A stretch of DNA of 64,000 bases, taken from assembly GCF_023703775.1 (NCBI RefSeq), contig NZ_CP098514.1, positions 2,143,998 through 2,207,997 of the forward strand, in the 5' to 3' direction. The notes below the pieces were generated by a model. It searched no databases. It saw only the letters and a program-made list of their open reading frames with translations, and was not told where the DNA came from. The DNA is from Haloplanus sp. GDY1. GTDB lineage: Archaea > Halobacteriota > Halobacteria > Halobacteriales > Haloferacaceae. Of this stretch, positions 47,372-56,982 are shown one piece after another; positions within the stretch are counted from its first letter, which is position 1, and every line of letters starts with the position of its first letter. The position numbers were made by a program, and so were the translations under genes.

Positions 47372-48295
47372 ATGGCCGCAATCGAACTCGACGGCGTGAC
47401 CAAGCGATTCGGCGACGTCACTGCCGTCTCCGACCTCGACCTCACGGTCCCCGAGGGCGAGGTGTTCGGGTTCCTCGGGCCGAACGGCGCGGGGAAGTCG
47501 ACGACGATCAACATGTTGCTCGATTTCGTCCGACCGACCGACGGCGAGGTTCGCGTCCTCGGCATGGACGCGGGCGAGGAGAGCGTCGCGGTGCGGCGGC
47601 GGACGGGCGTCCTCCCCGAGGGATACGACGTCTATCACCGCCTCACCGGTCGCAAACACGTCGAATTCGCCATGCGCTCGAAGGAGGTGGAGGGCGACCC
47701 CGAGGCGATGCTGGAACGGGTCGGCCTCGCCGACGCCGCCGACCGCAAGGCCGGTGGCTACTCGAAGGGGATGCGCCAGCGACTCGCGCTGGGCATGGCG
47801 CTGGTCGGCGAGCCGGATCTGCTCGTCCTCGACGAGCCCTCCTCCGGGCTGGATCCGGGCGGCGCCCGCGAGATGCGCGACATCGTCCGGAGCGAGGCCG
47901 ACCGCGGCACCACCGTCTTCTTCTCCAGTCACGTCCTGGGGCAGGTCGAGGCCGTGTGTGACCGCGTGGGTATCATGCGCGCGGGCGAACTCGTCGCCGA
48001 GGACAGCATCGAGGGGCTCCGCGGCGCCGTCGACGAGGGCGAGACGCTGTCGGTCACCGTCGACGACGCGAGCGAGGTGGACCTCGACGCGGTGCGGGCG
48101 GTCGACGGGGTGAGCGCCGCCGCGGCCGACGGGGAGACGGTGACCGTCTCCTGTGAGGCCGACGCGAAGACGGCGGTCATCGCCGCGCTGGAGGACGCCG
48201 GCGTGACGGTCCAGGACTTCCGGACGGAGGAAACCTCGCTCGAGGACCTCTTTCTCGCCTACACCGAGGGCGAGAAGGGGGAGGTGTCGGCATGA
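47372..48295 (+). CDS. ABC-2 type exporter ATP-binding protein
   Basis: 307 residues. Walker A GPNGAGKST near 38, signature YSKGMRQRL near 130, Walker B LLVLDEPSSGLDPGG near 150, followed by an additional C-terminal domain (about 215-307) seen in CcmA/DrrA-type exporters (DUF4162-like). Pairs with the permease downstream, overlapping it by 4 bases. Substrate unknown (drug, lipid or peptide). Confidence 0.9.
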   Translation: MAAIELDGVTKRFGDVTAVSDLDLTVPEGEVFGFLGPNGAGKSTTINMLLDFVRPTDGEVRVLGMDAGEESVAVRRRTGVLPEGYDVYHRLTGRKHVEFAMRSKEVEGDPEAMLERVGLADAADRKAGGYSKGMRQRLALGMALVGEPDLLVLDEPSSGLDPGGAREMRDIVRSEADRGTTVFFSSHVLGQVEAVCDRVGIMRAGELVAEDSIEGLRGAVDEGETLSVTVDDASEVDLDAVRAVDGVSAAAADGETVTVSCEADAKTAVIAALEDAGVTVQDFRTEETSLEDLFLAYTEGEKGEVSA

Positions 48296-49116
48296 CGTGG
48301 ACCGCGGTCGCCCGGAAGGACTTCGAGGACGCCATCCGGTCGCGGTGGGTGGCGGGCCTGTCGGTGCTGTTCGTCCTGCTGGTGTCGGCGGCGGCGTACC
48401 TCGTCCGCCCGGCACCGGGCGAGACGATCAGCTCGAACGCCGTCCTCAACTCGCTGTTCGTCCGCGACGCCCTGGTGACGACGCTCGTGCCGCTGCTCGC
48501 CCTGATCGTCGCGTACAAGGCCGTCGTCGGCGAGCGGGAGTCGGGGTCGCTGAAGCTCCTGCTCTCCCTGCCGCACTCGCGGGCGGACGTGGTGTTCGGG
48601 AAGGTCTTCGGCCGGGCGGCCGCCATCGCCGCCCCCATCTCGGTGGGCTTCCTCCTGCCGGCGGTGATCCTCCTCGTCGCGCCGCCGGTGACCTTCGACG
48701 CGGCCTCGTACATCGGCTACACGCTGCTGACGGCGGTCCTCGGGGTCGTCTTCGTGAGCATCGCGGTCGGGTTCTCCGCGGCCGCGTCGTCGAGCCGGCG
48801 GGCGGTCGCCGGCGCCATCGGGATCTACTTCCTCTTCGTCCCGCTGTGGGGGGCCATCCGGTTCCCGCTGCAGCTCTATCTGGGCATGGGCGGCGGCCCC
48901 TCGTGGCTCCCGCTGTCGGGCCAGCAGGTGTTGCGGATGCTGACGCTCATCAACCCGACGGGGGCGTTCAAGACCGTCTCGAACGCGTTCCTGCAGGGGG
49001 AACTCTACACCCAGGGCGACGTGAACATGCAGGTGTCGGCGACGCTCATGCTGGTGCTGTGGATCCTCGTGCCGCCGCTGCTCGGCCTGCTGTGGTTCCG
49101 GGACGCGGACCTGTAG
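48292..49116 (+). CDS. ABC-2 type exporter permease
   Basis: 274 residues with six hydrophobic segments, first LSVLFVLLVSAAAYLV. The cytoplasmic loop VGERESGSLKLLLSLPHSRADVVFGK near 78-102 is the coupling region of NosY/ABC2_membrane proteins. A large extracellular loop near 195-245 precedes the last helix. Forms the exporter with the preceding ATPase. Confidence 0.88.
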   Translation: MTWTAVARKDFEDAIRSRWVAGLSVLFVLLVSAAAYLVRPAPGETISSNAVLNSLFVRDALVTTLVPLLALIVAYKAVVGERESGSLKLLLSLPHSRADVVFGKVFGRAAAIAAPISVGFLLPAVILLVAPPVTFDAASYIGYTLLTAVLGVVFVSIAVGFSAAASSSRRAVAGAIGIYFLFVPLWGAIRFPLQLYLGMGGGPSWLPLSGQQVLRMLTLINPTGAFKTVSNAFLQGELYTQGDVNMQVSATLMLVLWILVPPLLGLLWFRDADL

Positions 49117-49123
49117 CCCGGGC

Positions 49124-50233
49124 TCACAGCCCGGCGACGTCCTCGATGGCGTCGGTCAGTGCCCGGACGCTCTCGACCGTGTGTTCGCCCATGTGACCGA
49201 TGCGGAACGTCTCCTCGCCGATGGATCCGTAGCCGTTCGAGAACACCATGTCGTACTGCTCGGAGACGGCGTCGATGGTGGCGGCGACGTCGATGTCCCG
49301 CGTGTTCGCGATACAGCTCACCGTCTGCGATTCGTACCCCGCCTCGGGGAAGAGGTCGAAGTGCTCGCGCGCCCACTCGCGGGTGTACTCGGCCATCTCC
49401 CGGTGGCGCCGGTCGCGTTCCCGGTGGCCCTCCTCGAGCATGTGGTTCATCTGCTCGCGGTAGGCGAGCATGATCGGAATGGCGGGCGTGGAGTGGGTCT
49501 GGCCCTTGCGGTCGTAGTAGTCGAGACAGCGCTGGAAGCCGCCGTACCACGAGGCCGAGTCCGTGTCGAGTTCGCGCTCGTAGGCGTCGTCGCTGACCAC
49601 GCAGACGGCGAGGCCGGGGGGCATGGCGAAGGCCTTCTGGGTCGAGGCGAAGACGACGTCGATGCCGTGGGCGTCGATGTCGACGTGATCGCCGCCGAGC
49701 GCCGACACGGCGTCGACGACGAAGTAGGTGTCCGGATACTCGGCGACCACGTCGCCGATCTCCTCGATCGGGTTGCGGACGCCGGTCGAACTCTCGTTCA
49801 TGACGCAGGCGACGACGTCGTAGTCGGCGTCGCTCGCCTCGATCGCCTCGCGCACGTCCCCGGGTTTGACCGCCTCGCCCCACTCGTATTCGAGGCGGTC
49901 GACGTCCTTGCCAAGTCGCTCGGCCACGTTGGCGTGGCGCTCGCTGAACGCTCCGCAGGTCGGGACCAGTATCCGGTCGTCGACGAGGTTGAGCGTCGAG
50001 GCCTCCCAGAACTCCGTGCCCGACGCCGTGAGGACGATCACGTCGTTGTCGGTGCCCAGGAAGTCCTTCGTGTCCTCCACGATGGTCGTGTAGAGATCCG
50101 TCATCCGGTCCATGCGGTGACCGAACATCGGCTGGGCCATCGCCTCGACGACGTCCGCGCGCACCTCGGTGGGACCGGGAATGTACAGCGTCTTGTCGGG
50201 GTAGTCGTCCGTGTATTCGCGTTTCTCGGTCAT
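49124..50233 (-). CDS. Class V aminotransferase (serine-pyruvate / alanine-glyoxylate type)
   Basis: 369 residues, PLP fold-type I. N-terminal YIPGPTEVRADVVEAM near 18, HRMDRMTDLY near 40, the PLP lysine in VFASTQKAFAMPPG near 190, and VVDAVSALGG before it. Relatives transaminate serine, alanine, glyoxylate or phosphohydroxypyruvate. It lies 9-11 kb from serB and serA, and no serC-type gene is visible, so it could supply the phosphoserine aminotransferase step (as the related Methanocaldococcus enzyme MJ0959 does in vitro). Start ATG at 50231-50233; minus-strand TATCAAAAG (50279-50287) gives a leader of about 20 bases. Confidence 0.85.
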   Translation of the reverse strand: MTEKREYTDDYPDKTLYIPGPTEVRADVVEAMAQPMFGHRMDRMTDLYTTIVEDTKDFLGTDNDVIVLTASGTEFWEASTLNLVDDRILVPTCGAFSERHANVAERLGKDVDRLEYEWGEAVKPGDVREAIEASDADYDVVACVMNESSTGVRNPIEEIGDVVAEYPDTYFVVDAVSALGGDHVDIDAHGIDVVFASTQKAFAMPPGLAVCVVSDDAYERELDTDSASWYGGFQRCLDYYDRKGQTHSTPAIPIMLAYREQMNHMLEEGHRERDRRHREMAEYTREWAREHFDLFPEAGYESQTVSCIANTRDIDVAATIDAVSEQYDMVFSNGYGSIGEETFRIGHMGEHTVESVRALTDAIEDVAGL

Positions 50234-50328
50234 GCCAACCACCAGCGTACGGGGTACGGCGTGACGAGGCGGCATGGTCCTTTTGATACCGACCCCGCGG
50301 GGCGGCGACGCGCGCGCCGTACCTCACG

Positions 50329-50338
50329 GTTATAAGTT
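50329..50338 (+). promoter_or_regulatory. TATA box of the metY-metX operon
   Basis: GTTATAAGTT centred 29 bases before the ATG at 50363. The second gene starts inside the stop of the first, so one promoter serves both. Confidence 0.6.
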
Positions 50339-50362
50339 CCTCCGGAAATATGCACCGTACAC

Positions 50363-51628
50363 ATGACCGACGGCTTTCACACCCGAAGCCTCCACGCCGG
50401 GGGGGAGCCGGACCCGGCGACGGGTGCGCGCGCGCCACCGATCTATCAGACCACGTCGTACGTCTTCGACGACGCCGACGACGCCGCGGCGCGGTTCAGC
50501 CTCGACGTCGAGGACGACATCTACTCGCGGTTCTCGAACCCGACGGTGCGGACCCTCGAGCGCCGACTGGCCTCGCTCTCGGGCGGGACCGACGCCGTCG
50601 CCACCGCGGCCGGGATGGCCGCCCTCGACGCCGCGACGAGCATCCTCGCCGAATCCGGCGACAACGTCGTCGCCTCGGCGGACATGTACGGCGGGACCAG
50701 CACCTACTTCTCGAAGATGGCCTCGCGGCGGGGAATCGAGTTCCGGCCGGTCGACACGCTCGACTACGACGCCTACGCCGAGGCGGTCGACGACGACACC
50801 GCGTTCGTCCACGTCGAGACGCTCGCCAACCCCTCGCTGGTGACGCCGGACTTCGAACGGCTGGCCGACATCGCCCACGAGAACGCCGTCCCGCTGTTCG
50901 TCGACAACACCTTCGCCACGCCGTACCTGTGTCGGCCGGTCGAACACGGCGCGGACCTCGTCTGGGAGTCGACGACCAAGTGGATCCACGGGTCGGGCAC
51001 CACGCTCGGCGGGATCCTGGTCGACGGCGGCGCCTTCCCCTGGGATCACGCCGAGGCGGACTACCCCGAACTCGCCGGGGAGAACCCGGCGTACGGCTTC
51101 GACTTCACCGAGCGGTTCGGCGACCGGGCGTTCGCGGCCGCGGCGCGGTACCGCTCGCTCCGGAGCCTCGGCAACGGGCAGTCGCCGTTCGACGCCTGGG
51201 TCACCCTGCAGGGCCTGGAGACCCTGCCTCTGCGGATGGAGCGCCACTGCGGGAACGCGATGGCCGTCGCGGAGTTCCTCGACGACCACCCCGCCGTCGG
51301 GTGGGTGAACTACCCCGGGCTGGCGTCCCACGAGACCCACGCCAACGCGAGCGAGTATCTCGACGGCTACGGCGGGATGGTCACCTTCGGTCTCGCGGAC
51401 GGCTACGAGGCGGCGAAGGAGCTGTGCGAGACGGTCGAACTCGCGAGTTTCCTCGCCAACATCGGCGACGCGAAGACGCTGGTGATCCACCCCGCCTCCA
51501 CCACCCACTCCCAGTTGAGCGAGGCCGAACAGCGCGCCGCGGGCGTCACGCCGGACATGGTTCGGCTCTCGGTCGGCCTGGAGGACGTCGAGGACGTCGT
51601 CGCCGACCTGGAGCGGGGGCTGCGATGA
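50363..51628 (+). CDS. metY: O-acetylhomoserine sulfhydrylase-like enzyme (MetY), copy 1
   Basis: 421-residue PLP enzyme of the Cys/Met metabolism family that replaces the acetyl group of O-acetylhomoserine with sulfide (or cysteine). N-terminal [38 protein letters not shown] near 55, and the PLP lysine Lys206 in ESTTKWIHG. Overlaps metX by 4 bases (ATGA at 51625), which supplies its substrate. A close paralogue lies at 57762. Cystathionine gamma-synthase or methionine gamma-lyase activity cannot be fully excluded. Confidence 0.9.
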   Translation: MTDGFHTRSLHAGGEPDPATGARAPPIYQTTSYVFDDADDAAARFSLDVEDDIYSRFSNPTVRTLERRLASLSGGTDAVATAAGMAALDAATSILAESGDNVVASADMYGGTSTYFSKMASRRGIEFRPVDTLDYDAYAEAVDDDTAFVHVETLANPSLVTPDFERLADIAHENAVPLFVDNTFATPYLCRPVEHGADLVWESTTKWIHGSGTTLGGILVDGGAFPWDHAEADYPELAGENPAYGFDFTERFGDRAFAAAARYRSLRSLGNGQSPFDAWVTLQGLETLPLRMERHCGNAMAVAEFLDDHPAVGWVNYPGLASHETHANASEYLDGYGGMVTFGLADGYEAAKELCETVELASFLANIGDAKTLVIHPASTTHSQLSEAEQRAAGVTPDMVRLSVGLEDVEDVVADLERGLR

Positions 51629-52851
51629 CCTCCGTCGAGAGCGGCACGCGGGACCTGGGGGAGTTCACCTTCGAGTGCGGGGAGTCCATCGAGAACCTGC
51701 GGATCGCCTACGAGGCCTACGGCGACTTCGAGGCGACGGAGGGAGGCAGCAACGCCGTCCTGATCTGCCACGCGCTCACGGGGAGCCAGAACGTCGCCAG
51801 CGCGGGGCTGGCCGAAACCGCGGGGCAGGCGCGGGCGTGGTGGAACGACATCGTCGGCCCCGGCAAGGCCATCGACACGACGGAGTACTACGTCGTCTGT
51901 GCGAACGTCCCCGGGTCCTGTTACGGGTCGTCCGGGCCGCCGGCGGAGAACCCCGACACCGGCGAACCGTGGGGCACCGACTTCCCGCCCGTGACGGTGG
52001 GGGACTGGACGCGGGCCCAGCGACGCCTGCTCGACGACCTGGGCGTCGGCCGCCTGCACGCCGTCGTCGGCGGGAGCGCCGGCGGCATGAACGTCCTGGA
52101 CTGGGCGGTGCAGTACCCCGACGACGTGGCCCGCATCGCCCCCGTCGCGGCCGCCGCCCGCCTCGACGCCCAGTGTCTCGCCCTCGACGCCATCGCCCGC
52201 CGGGCCATCACCACCGACGACGCCTGGCAGGGCGGTGACTACTACGGCGGCGAGGAACCGACCGACGGCCTCGCGCTCGCCAGACAGATCGGCCACGTGA
52301 TGTACCTCTCGAAGACGTCGATGAACGAGAAGTTCGGCCGCCGGGCGGCCGGCCGCGACGCCGTGCGCTCCTTCCCCGCCGACCGCGCCGCCGCCTTCTT
52401 CCCCTACCGCGAGGTGGAGTCCTACCTCGACTACCAGGCCGAGAAGTTCGTCGACCGGTTCGACCCGAACACCTACCTCTACCTGACCCGCGCGATGGAC
52501 GACTACGACCTCAGCGAGGGGTACGAGGGCGACGCCGACGCCCTCGCCGCCTTCGAGGGCGAGACGCTGCTCATGTCTTTCACCGGCGACTGGCACTTCA
52601 CGGTCTCGCAGTCCGAATCGCTCGCCGAGGCGTGCCGCACGGCGGGCGTCCCCGTCGCCCACCACGTGGTCGAGTCGAACCACGGACACGACGCCTTCCT
52701 CGTCGAACCGGAGAAGGTCGGCCCGCCGCTCCGGGACTTCCTCGCGGACGGACTGGAGGGCCGGGCCATCCACGACACCGCCGAGGACGACGCGGAAGCG
52801 GAAGGCGAGGACGACTTCGCGCCGGTCCACAACTCGCTGTTCGGCGGATAA
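51625..52851 (+). CDS. metX: Homoserine O-acetyltransferase
   Basis: 408-residue alpha/beta-hydrolase-fold enzyme activating homoserine for methionine synthesis. Nucleophile Ser151 in [14 protein letters not shown], oxyanion region [10 protein letters not shown] near 49, conserved [12 protein letters not shown] near 94, catalytic His in SNHGHDAFL near 370. The C-terminus carries a 35-residue acidic extension. Acetyl versus succinyl specificity favours acetyl because of the coupled metY. Confidence 0.93.
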   Translation: MTSVESGTRDLGEFTFECGESIENLRIAYEAYGDFEATEGGSNAVLICHALTGSQNVASAGLAETAGQARAWWNDIVGPGKAIDTTEYYVVCANVPGSCYGSSGPPAENPDTGEPWGTDFPPVTVGDWTRAQRRLLDDLGVGRLHAVVGGSAGGMNVLDWAVQYPDDVARIAPVAAAARLDAQCLALDAIARRAITTDDAWQGGDYYGGEEPTDGLALARQIGHVMYLSKTSMNEKFGRRAAGRDAVRSFPADRAAAFFPYREVESYLDYQAEKFVDRFDPNTYLYLTRAMDDYDLSEGYEGDADALAAFEGETLLMSFTGDWHFTVSQSESLAEACRTAGVPVAHHVVESNHGHDAFLVEPEKVGPPLRDFLADGLEGRAIHDTAEDDAEAEGEDDFAPVHNSLFGG

Positions 52852-52944
52852 GCACACTGCAACTCTGTTCTGACGGGGGCTCCCCCGCCCCGATTCCCGA
52901 GCGGCGCGGTCGGAGAGGACACGACGAGAGCGACACGCTATCCA

Positions 52945-53010
52945 GTTTAAGTGAATAATATTTATGATTGTCATAGTGAACCAATACCACAATAATTAAT
53001 GGAGATAAGT
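52945..53010 (+). promoter_or_regulatory. AT-rich promoter region of the Liv-type transporter operon
   Basis: An island of low GC in the 178-base gap: GTTTAAGTGAATAATATTT at 52945-52963 and ATAATTAATGGAGATAAGT at 52991-53009 each hold TATA-like cores; the latter is about 25-30 bases before the ATG at 53030. Two alternative promoters are possible. The left string resembles the cstA promoter. Confidence 0.5.
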
Positions 53011-53029
53011 TTGTTCAGTATGGGCTGGA

Positions 53030-54355
53030 ATGTCCGATGGTAACGTACGACGACGTAAGTTCGTCAAGGCTGCGGGTGTAGCAGGTGTCGTCGGCCTCGC
53101 CGGCTGTTCGGGTGGCGGCGGCGGTGGCGGCGAGGGCGACGGCGGTGGCGGCGACGGTGGCGACGGCGGCGACGGCGGTGGCGGCGACGGTGGCGACGGC
53201 GGGAGTACCGGTAGTAGCGGCAGTGATCCGATCCTCGTCGGGACCCTGGCACCGTTCAGTCAGGGGCTCGGGTGGGTCGGTCCGAACGCCGCCCGTGGCC
53301 GCGACGTCGCACTCGCGGACATCGAGGACGCCGGACTCCTCGGTCGGGAGATCGAGATCAACGAACAGGACACGGAGACGACGCCCCAGGCGGCGATTTC
53401 CGGGTTCAACACGCTGGACGAGGCCGGCGTGGTGGCGACCCTCGGGCCGTCGAGTTCGGTGATCCCGAACCTCATCCAGCCGGTGGAAGACGCGGGGTTG
53501 CCGATGCTCTCGGTCTCCGCGGGGACGATGCAGCTCGACGACGTCGGCGGCCCCGAGGCCTACCTGTGGCGGACGGTGCCGAGCGACTCCATCGCCGGTC
53601 GCGCACAGGGCCAGTACGCGCTCTCGCAGGACTACAACACGATGGCGGTCACGTACAAGGACGACAAGGGGTCACAGAGCTTCTCGACGGCTGTCGCGGA
53701 GTACTTCACCTCGCAGGGCGGCGAACAGGTCGCCGACGTGGCGCTGGGAATCAACGCCGACTCCTACCGCAGCGAGATCCAGCAGATCATGGACGCCGAC
53801 CCCGACGTGATCTCCATGACTGCCGGGACGGAGGTGTCGGCGCTGTTCATGCGCAACTACCTGGAAGCGGGTGCCGACATTCCGATCTTCATCGGAAACG
53901 ACGTCGTCACGCCCGACTTCATCGAGCGGATAGGCGCCGAGGCGATGGCGGACGCACCCATCTTCGGACAGGCGCCGGCGCCCGGTCCGTCCTACGAGTC
54001 GTTCGCGGAACGCCACCAAGAGATGCACGGGCAGGCCCCCGGCACCTTCAGCGCCGCGGGCTACGACGCGATGAACCTGATCGCGCTGGCGGCCCACCGG
54101 GCCGGCGAGGCCACCCGGCAGGCGATCACCGACAACATCAACCCCGTCGCGCGGCCCGAGGGGACCGAGGTGACGTCGTTCTCCGAGGGCAAGGCGGAAC
54201 TCGAGGCAGGTAACGAGATCAACTACCAGGGCGCGTCGAACCCGCAGAACTTCGACGAGGACGGCGACCCCGTCGGACCGTTCTCCGTCCTCGACGTGCA
54301 GGGCGGTGAGTGGGCCGAAGTGACGACGTTCTCCGCGGCGGAACTCACGGCCTGA
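53030..54355 (+). CDS. ABC transporter substrate-binding lipoprotein, branched-chain amino acid (LivK) type
   Basis: 441 residues, type I periplasmic-binding fold (Peripla_BP_6). Tat lipoprotein signal with R7-R8-R9 (VRRRKFVKAAG) and lipobox Cys26 (VGLAGC), then a 35-residue Gly/Asp tether built from GGDGG units. Ligand domain begins at DPILVGTLAPFSQGLGWVGP and has GPSSSVIPNLIQPVEDAG near 140. The ligand may be a branched-chain or other amino acid, or urea/short amides; the flanking MetY genes make a methionine-related ligand possible. First gene of a five-gene operon. Confidence 0.88.
   Translation: MSDGNVRRRKFVKAAGVAGVVGLAGCSGGGGGGGEGDGGGGDGGDGGDGGGGDGGDGGSTGSSGSDPILVGTLAPFSQGLGWVGPNAARGRDVALADIEDAGLLGREIEINEQDTETTPQAAISGFNTLDEAGVVATLGPSSSVIPNLIQPVEDAGLPMLSVSAGTMQLDDVGGPEAYLWRTVPSDSIAGRAQGQYALSQDYNTMAVTYKDDKGSQSFSTAVAEYFTSQGGEQVADVALGINADSYRSEIQQIMDADPDVISMTAGTEVSALFMRNYLEAGADIPIFIGNDVVTPDFIERIGAEAMADAPIFGQAPAPGPSYESFAERHQEMHGQAPGTFSAAGYDAMNLIALAAHRAGEATRQAITDNINPVARPEGTEVTSFSEGKAELEAGNEINYQGASNPQNFDEDGDPVGPFSVLDVQGGEWAEVTTFSAAELTA
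53141..53202 (+). repeat. Two 29-bp tandem copies within the Gly/Asp tether of the binding protein
   Basis: A 29-base unit beginning GGCGGTGGCGGCGACGGTGG occurs exactly at 53141-53169 and 53174-53202 (33-base period, 11 codons), inside shorter GGCGAC repeats. It encodes the GGDGGDGG linker between the lipid anchor and the binding domain and could change length by slippage. Confidence 0.8.
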
Positions 54356-54375
54356 GAGCGGGTTCGAAGCCGCTC
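54356..54375 (+). promoter_or_regulatory. Intercistronic hairpin between the Liv binding-protein and permease genes
   Basis: GAGCGG (54356-54361) pairs with CCGCTC (54370-54375) around an 8-base loop GTTCGAAG. It begins the base after the binding-protein stop codon. In many importer operons such a structure protects the binding-protein mRNA or terminates part of the transcripts, giving excess receptor. Inference from position. Confidence 0.45.
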
Positions 54376-54409
54376 CTCCGAATTACAATCACAAATTCGA
54401 TACCTGACA

Positions 54410-55357
54410 ATGGCAATCGTAGACCTCCTGTTGGTCGTCGGAATCATCGCCGGCATCTACTCGCTGCTGGCGATCGGAATGAACATGCACTGGGGAGATA
54501 CCGGACTGTTGAATTTCGCGCACGCGGCCTTCTTCGCCATCGGCGCGTACACGTCGGCGATCCTCACGACCCCACCGGCGACGGGTCAGCTGGCCACGCG
54601 CGTCGTCGGGTTCGACTTTCCCATCCTCGTGGGGCTGATCGCCGGGACGATCCTGGCGGGGCTCGTCGGTACGCTGATCGCCGTGACCAGCGTCCGTCTG
54701 GAGGGCGACTATCTGGCGATGGTGACGCTGAGTTCCGCCGAACTGATCCGGTTGATGATCCACAACGAGGCGTGGTTGACCACCGGTGCACAGACGCTGA
54801 AGAACATCCCGCGCCCGCTCGACGGGGCCGTTCCGGTCAGTTACGACCTCTTCTATTTCGTCCTCGTGTGGGCGATCGTGGGTGCGTGTTACCTCCTGTT
54901 CGTGCGGCTGTCGGAGAGCCCGTTCGGTCGCGTCCTCCACGCGATCCGCGAGAACGACGACGTCCCGCTCGCGCTGGGCAAGAACACGGCCGTGTTCAAG
55001 CTGAAGTCGTTCGGCATCGGCGCCGCAGTCGCCGGCCTCGCCGGCGGGTTGTGGGCCCACTACGTCTACGCCATCACGTCGATCATGTTCCTCCCCAGCG
55101 TCACCTTCCTGATCTGGGCGGCGGTCATCATCGGCGGCGCCGGGAGCTACGCCGGCGCCATCGTGGGCGCCACGGTCATCGTGTTCCTTCGGCAGATCAC
55201 GCGGTTCATCCCGGGGAGCGTCCCCTTCGGCGACGAACTCGCGTACATCCGCCTGATGGTGGTGGGCGTGGTGTTGATCCTCGTCCTCTACTTCCGACCC
55301 GAAGGACTGCTTGGCAACAGCGAACGACTGCAGGCAGGCACCTCGGAGGGAACGTAG
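54410..55357 (+). CDS. livM: Branched-chain-type amino acid ABC transporter permease (LivM-like)
   Basis: 315 residues with about nine hydrophobic segments. LivM traits: IGMNMHWGDTGLLNFAHAAFFAIGAY near 21-46, ALGKNTAVFKLKSFGIGAAVAGLAGGLWAHY near 183 (the ATPase-coupling loop), and SYAGAIVGATVIVFLRQ near 246. It stops directly before the LivH ATG (TAGATG). Confidence 0.9.
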   Translation: MAIVDLLLVVGIIAGIYSLLAIGMNMHWGDTGLLNFAHAAFFAIGAYTSAILTTPPATGQLATRVVGFDFPILVGLIAGTILAGLVGTLIAVTSVRLEGDYLAMVTLSSAELIRLMIHNEAWLTTGAQTLKNIPRPLDGAVPVSYDLFYFVLVWAIVGACYLLFVRLSESPFGRVLHAIRENDDVPLALGKNTAVFKLKSFGIGAAVAGLAGGLWAHYVYAITSIMFLPSVTFLIWAAVIIGGAGSYAGAIVGATVIVFLRQITRFIPGSVPFGDELAYIRLMVVGVVLILVLYFRPEGLLGNSERLQAGTSEGT

Positions 55358-56221
55358 ATGGTACTCGATCTACAGCTCGTCTGGAACGGACTGGTCGTCG
55401 GGAGCATCATCGCCGTCTCGGCGCTCGGACTGACGCTCATCTTCGGCATCCTCAACTTCATCAACATCGCGTACGGCGACTACATGGCCGCCGGGGCGTA
55501 CGTCGCCTGGGCGGTCAACGCGCAGGTGGGACTCCCGCTCGGGGTCGCCATCGTCGTCGGCATCCTGACGATGTCGGTCGGCGCGGTGGTGCTCGACAAG
55601 ATCGTGTTCCAGCATTTCCGGTCCCGGAGTCCGATCACGCTGCTCATCGTCTCCATCGGCGTGGCGTTCTTCCTCCGGAACCTGATTCGCGCGGTCTGGG
55701 GACCCAGCGGACACTTCTACGAACTGCCGCTGACCGCCAATCCGTCGGTCCTGGGCATCAGGTACAGCATCGAGCAGGTGGCGATCATGGTGACCAGCCT
55801 GGTGCTGTTGGTCGGCGTGTACGGCCTGCTCCGACGGACGCGGATCGGGATCGCGATGCGCGCGGCGTCGGACGACCGGATGCTCAGCCGGATTCGCGGC
55901 GTCGACACCGAACGGCTCGTCCTCTACGTCTGGCTGATCGGCGGCGCCATCGCCGGACTGGGGGGCATCATGCTCGGACTCGACGCCCAGATCCGGCCGA
56001 ACATGGGCTTTACCGCCCTCATCCCCATCTTCGCCGCGGTGATCCTCGGCGGCATCGGTGACCCCAAGGGTGCCGTCGCCGGCGGCTACACCATCGGCGT
56101 CCTCCAGGAAGTGAGCGTGAGCGTCATTCCCTCGGAGTACAAGTTCGGCGTCGGACTGCTGGCGCTGATCGTCGGCCTGATCACGCGTCCGGACGGACTG
56201 TTCGGGGAGGCAACGCGATGA
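55358..56221 (+). CDS. livH: Branched-chain-type amino acid ABC transporter permease (LivH-like)
   Basis: 287 residues with about eight hydrophobic segments. LivH traits: LGLTLIFGILNFINIAYGDYMAAGAYVAW near 23-51, coupling loop MRAASDDRMLSRIRGVDTERL near 166, and FAAVILGGIGDPKGAVAGGYTIG near 226. Overlaps livG by 4 bases. Confidence 0.9.
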   Translation: MVLDLQLVWNGLVVGSIIAVSALGLTLIFGILNFINIAYGDYMAAGAYVAWAVNAQVGLPLGVAIVVGILTMSVGAVVLDKIVFQHFRSRSPITLLIVSIGVAFFLRNLIRAVWGPSGHFYELPLTANPSVLGIRYSIEQVAIMVTSLVLLVGVYGLLRRTRIGIAMRAASDDRMLSRIRGVDTERLVLYVWLIGGAIAGLGGIMLGLDAQIRPNMGFTALIPIFAAVILGGIGDPKGAVAGGYTIGVLQEVSVSVIPSEYKFGVGLLALIVGLITRPDGLFGEATR

Positions 56222-56982
56222 CCCTGCTCGAAGCCAGCAACCTCCGGAAGACGTTCGGCGGCATCGTCGCCGTCGACGAGGTCTCCTTCGAGGTCGAACG
56301 CCGGGAGATCGTCGGCGTCATCGGCCCGAACGGCGCCGGCAAGTCCACGATGTTCAAGCTGCTGTCCGGATTCCACCACCCGGACGAGGGCTCCGTCGAG
56401 TTCGACGGCGAGGACGTGACGGAACTCGAACCCGACGAACGCGCCCAGCGCGGCATGGTCCGGACCTTCCAGATCGCTCAGGAACTCACCGGGATGCAGG
56501 TGATGGAGAACATGCTCCTGGCATCGCAGAACCACCCCGGCGAGAAGGTCCTCGCGGCGGCGGCGAACACCGGGACCGTCCGCGACCACGAATCGGAGGC
56601 CCGCGAGCGCGCCGAGGAGCTACTGAAGTTCCTCGAACTCTGGGACCTTCGCGAGGAGTACGCCGGCAACCTCTCGGGCGGGCAACGAAAGCTGCTGGAG
56701 TTGGGTCGGGCGCTGATGGCGGAGCCGGATCTCTTGTTACTGGACGAACCGATGGCCGGCGTCAATCCCGACCTGACCGATCGGCTCCTCGAGCGCATCA
56801 TGGAACTGCGCGACGAGCGGGACATGACGTTCCTCGTCGTGGAACACGACATCGAGGCGATCATGCGAATCTCCGACACCGTCATCGGGATGCACGACGG
56901 CAAGGTACTGTCGAAGGGAACGCCGGAGGAAGTGCAGTCCGACGAACGCATGCTCGAGGCCTACCTCGGAGGTGACGTCTGA
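56218..56982 (+). CDS. livG: Branched-chain-type amino acid ABC transporter ATP-binding protein (LivG-like)
   Basis: 254 residues. Walker A GPNGAGKST near 39, Q-loop RTFQIAQEL near 80, signature LSGGQRKLLELGRALM near 155, Walker B LLLLDEPMAGVNPDL near 178 and switch VVEHDIEAIM near 210. MAGVNP after the Walker B is the LivG hallmark. Coupled to livF through TGATG. Confidence 0.93.
   Translation: MTLLEASNLRKTFGGIVAVDEVSFEVERREIVGVIGPNGAGKSTMFKLLSGFHHPDEGSVEFDGEDVTELEPDERAQRGMVRTFQIAQELTGMQVMENMLLASQNHPGEKVLAAAANTGTVRDHESEARERAEELLKFLELWDLREEYAGNLSGGQRKLLELGRALMAEPDLLLLDEPMAGVNPDLTDRLLERIMELRDERDMTFLVVEHDIEAIMRISDTVIGMHDGKVLSKGTPEEVQSDERMLEAYLGGDV

Noticed and set aside
45902-48415. 837-codon minus-strand open frame under the transducer and ABC exporter
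   Set aside because: Ser/Arg-rich antisense of coiled-coil coding sequence with no recognisable domain; three supported plus-strand genes with promoters occupy the region.
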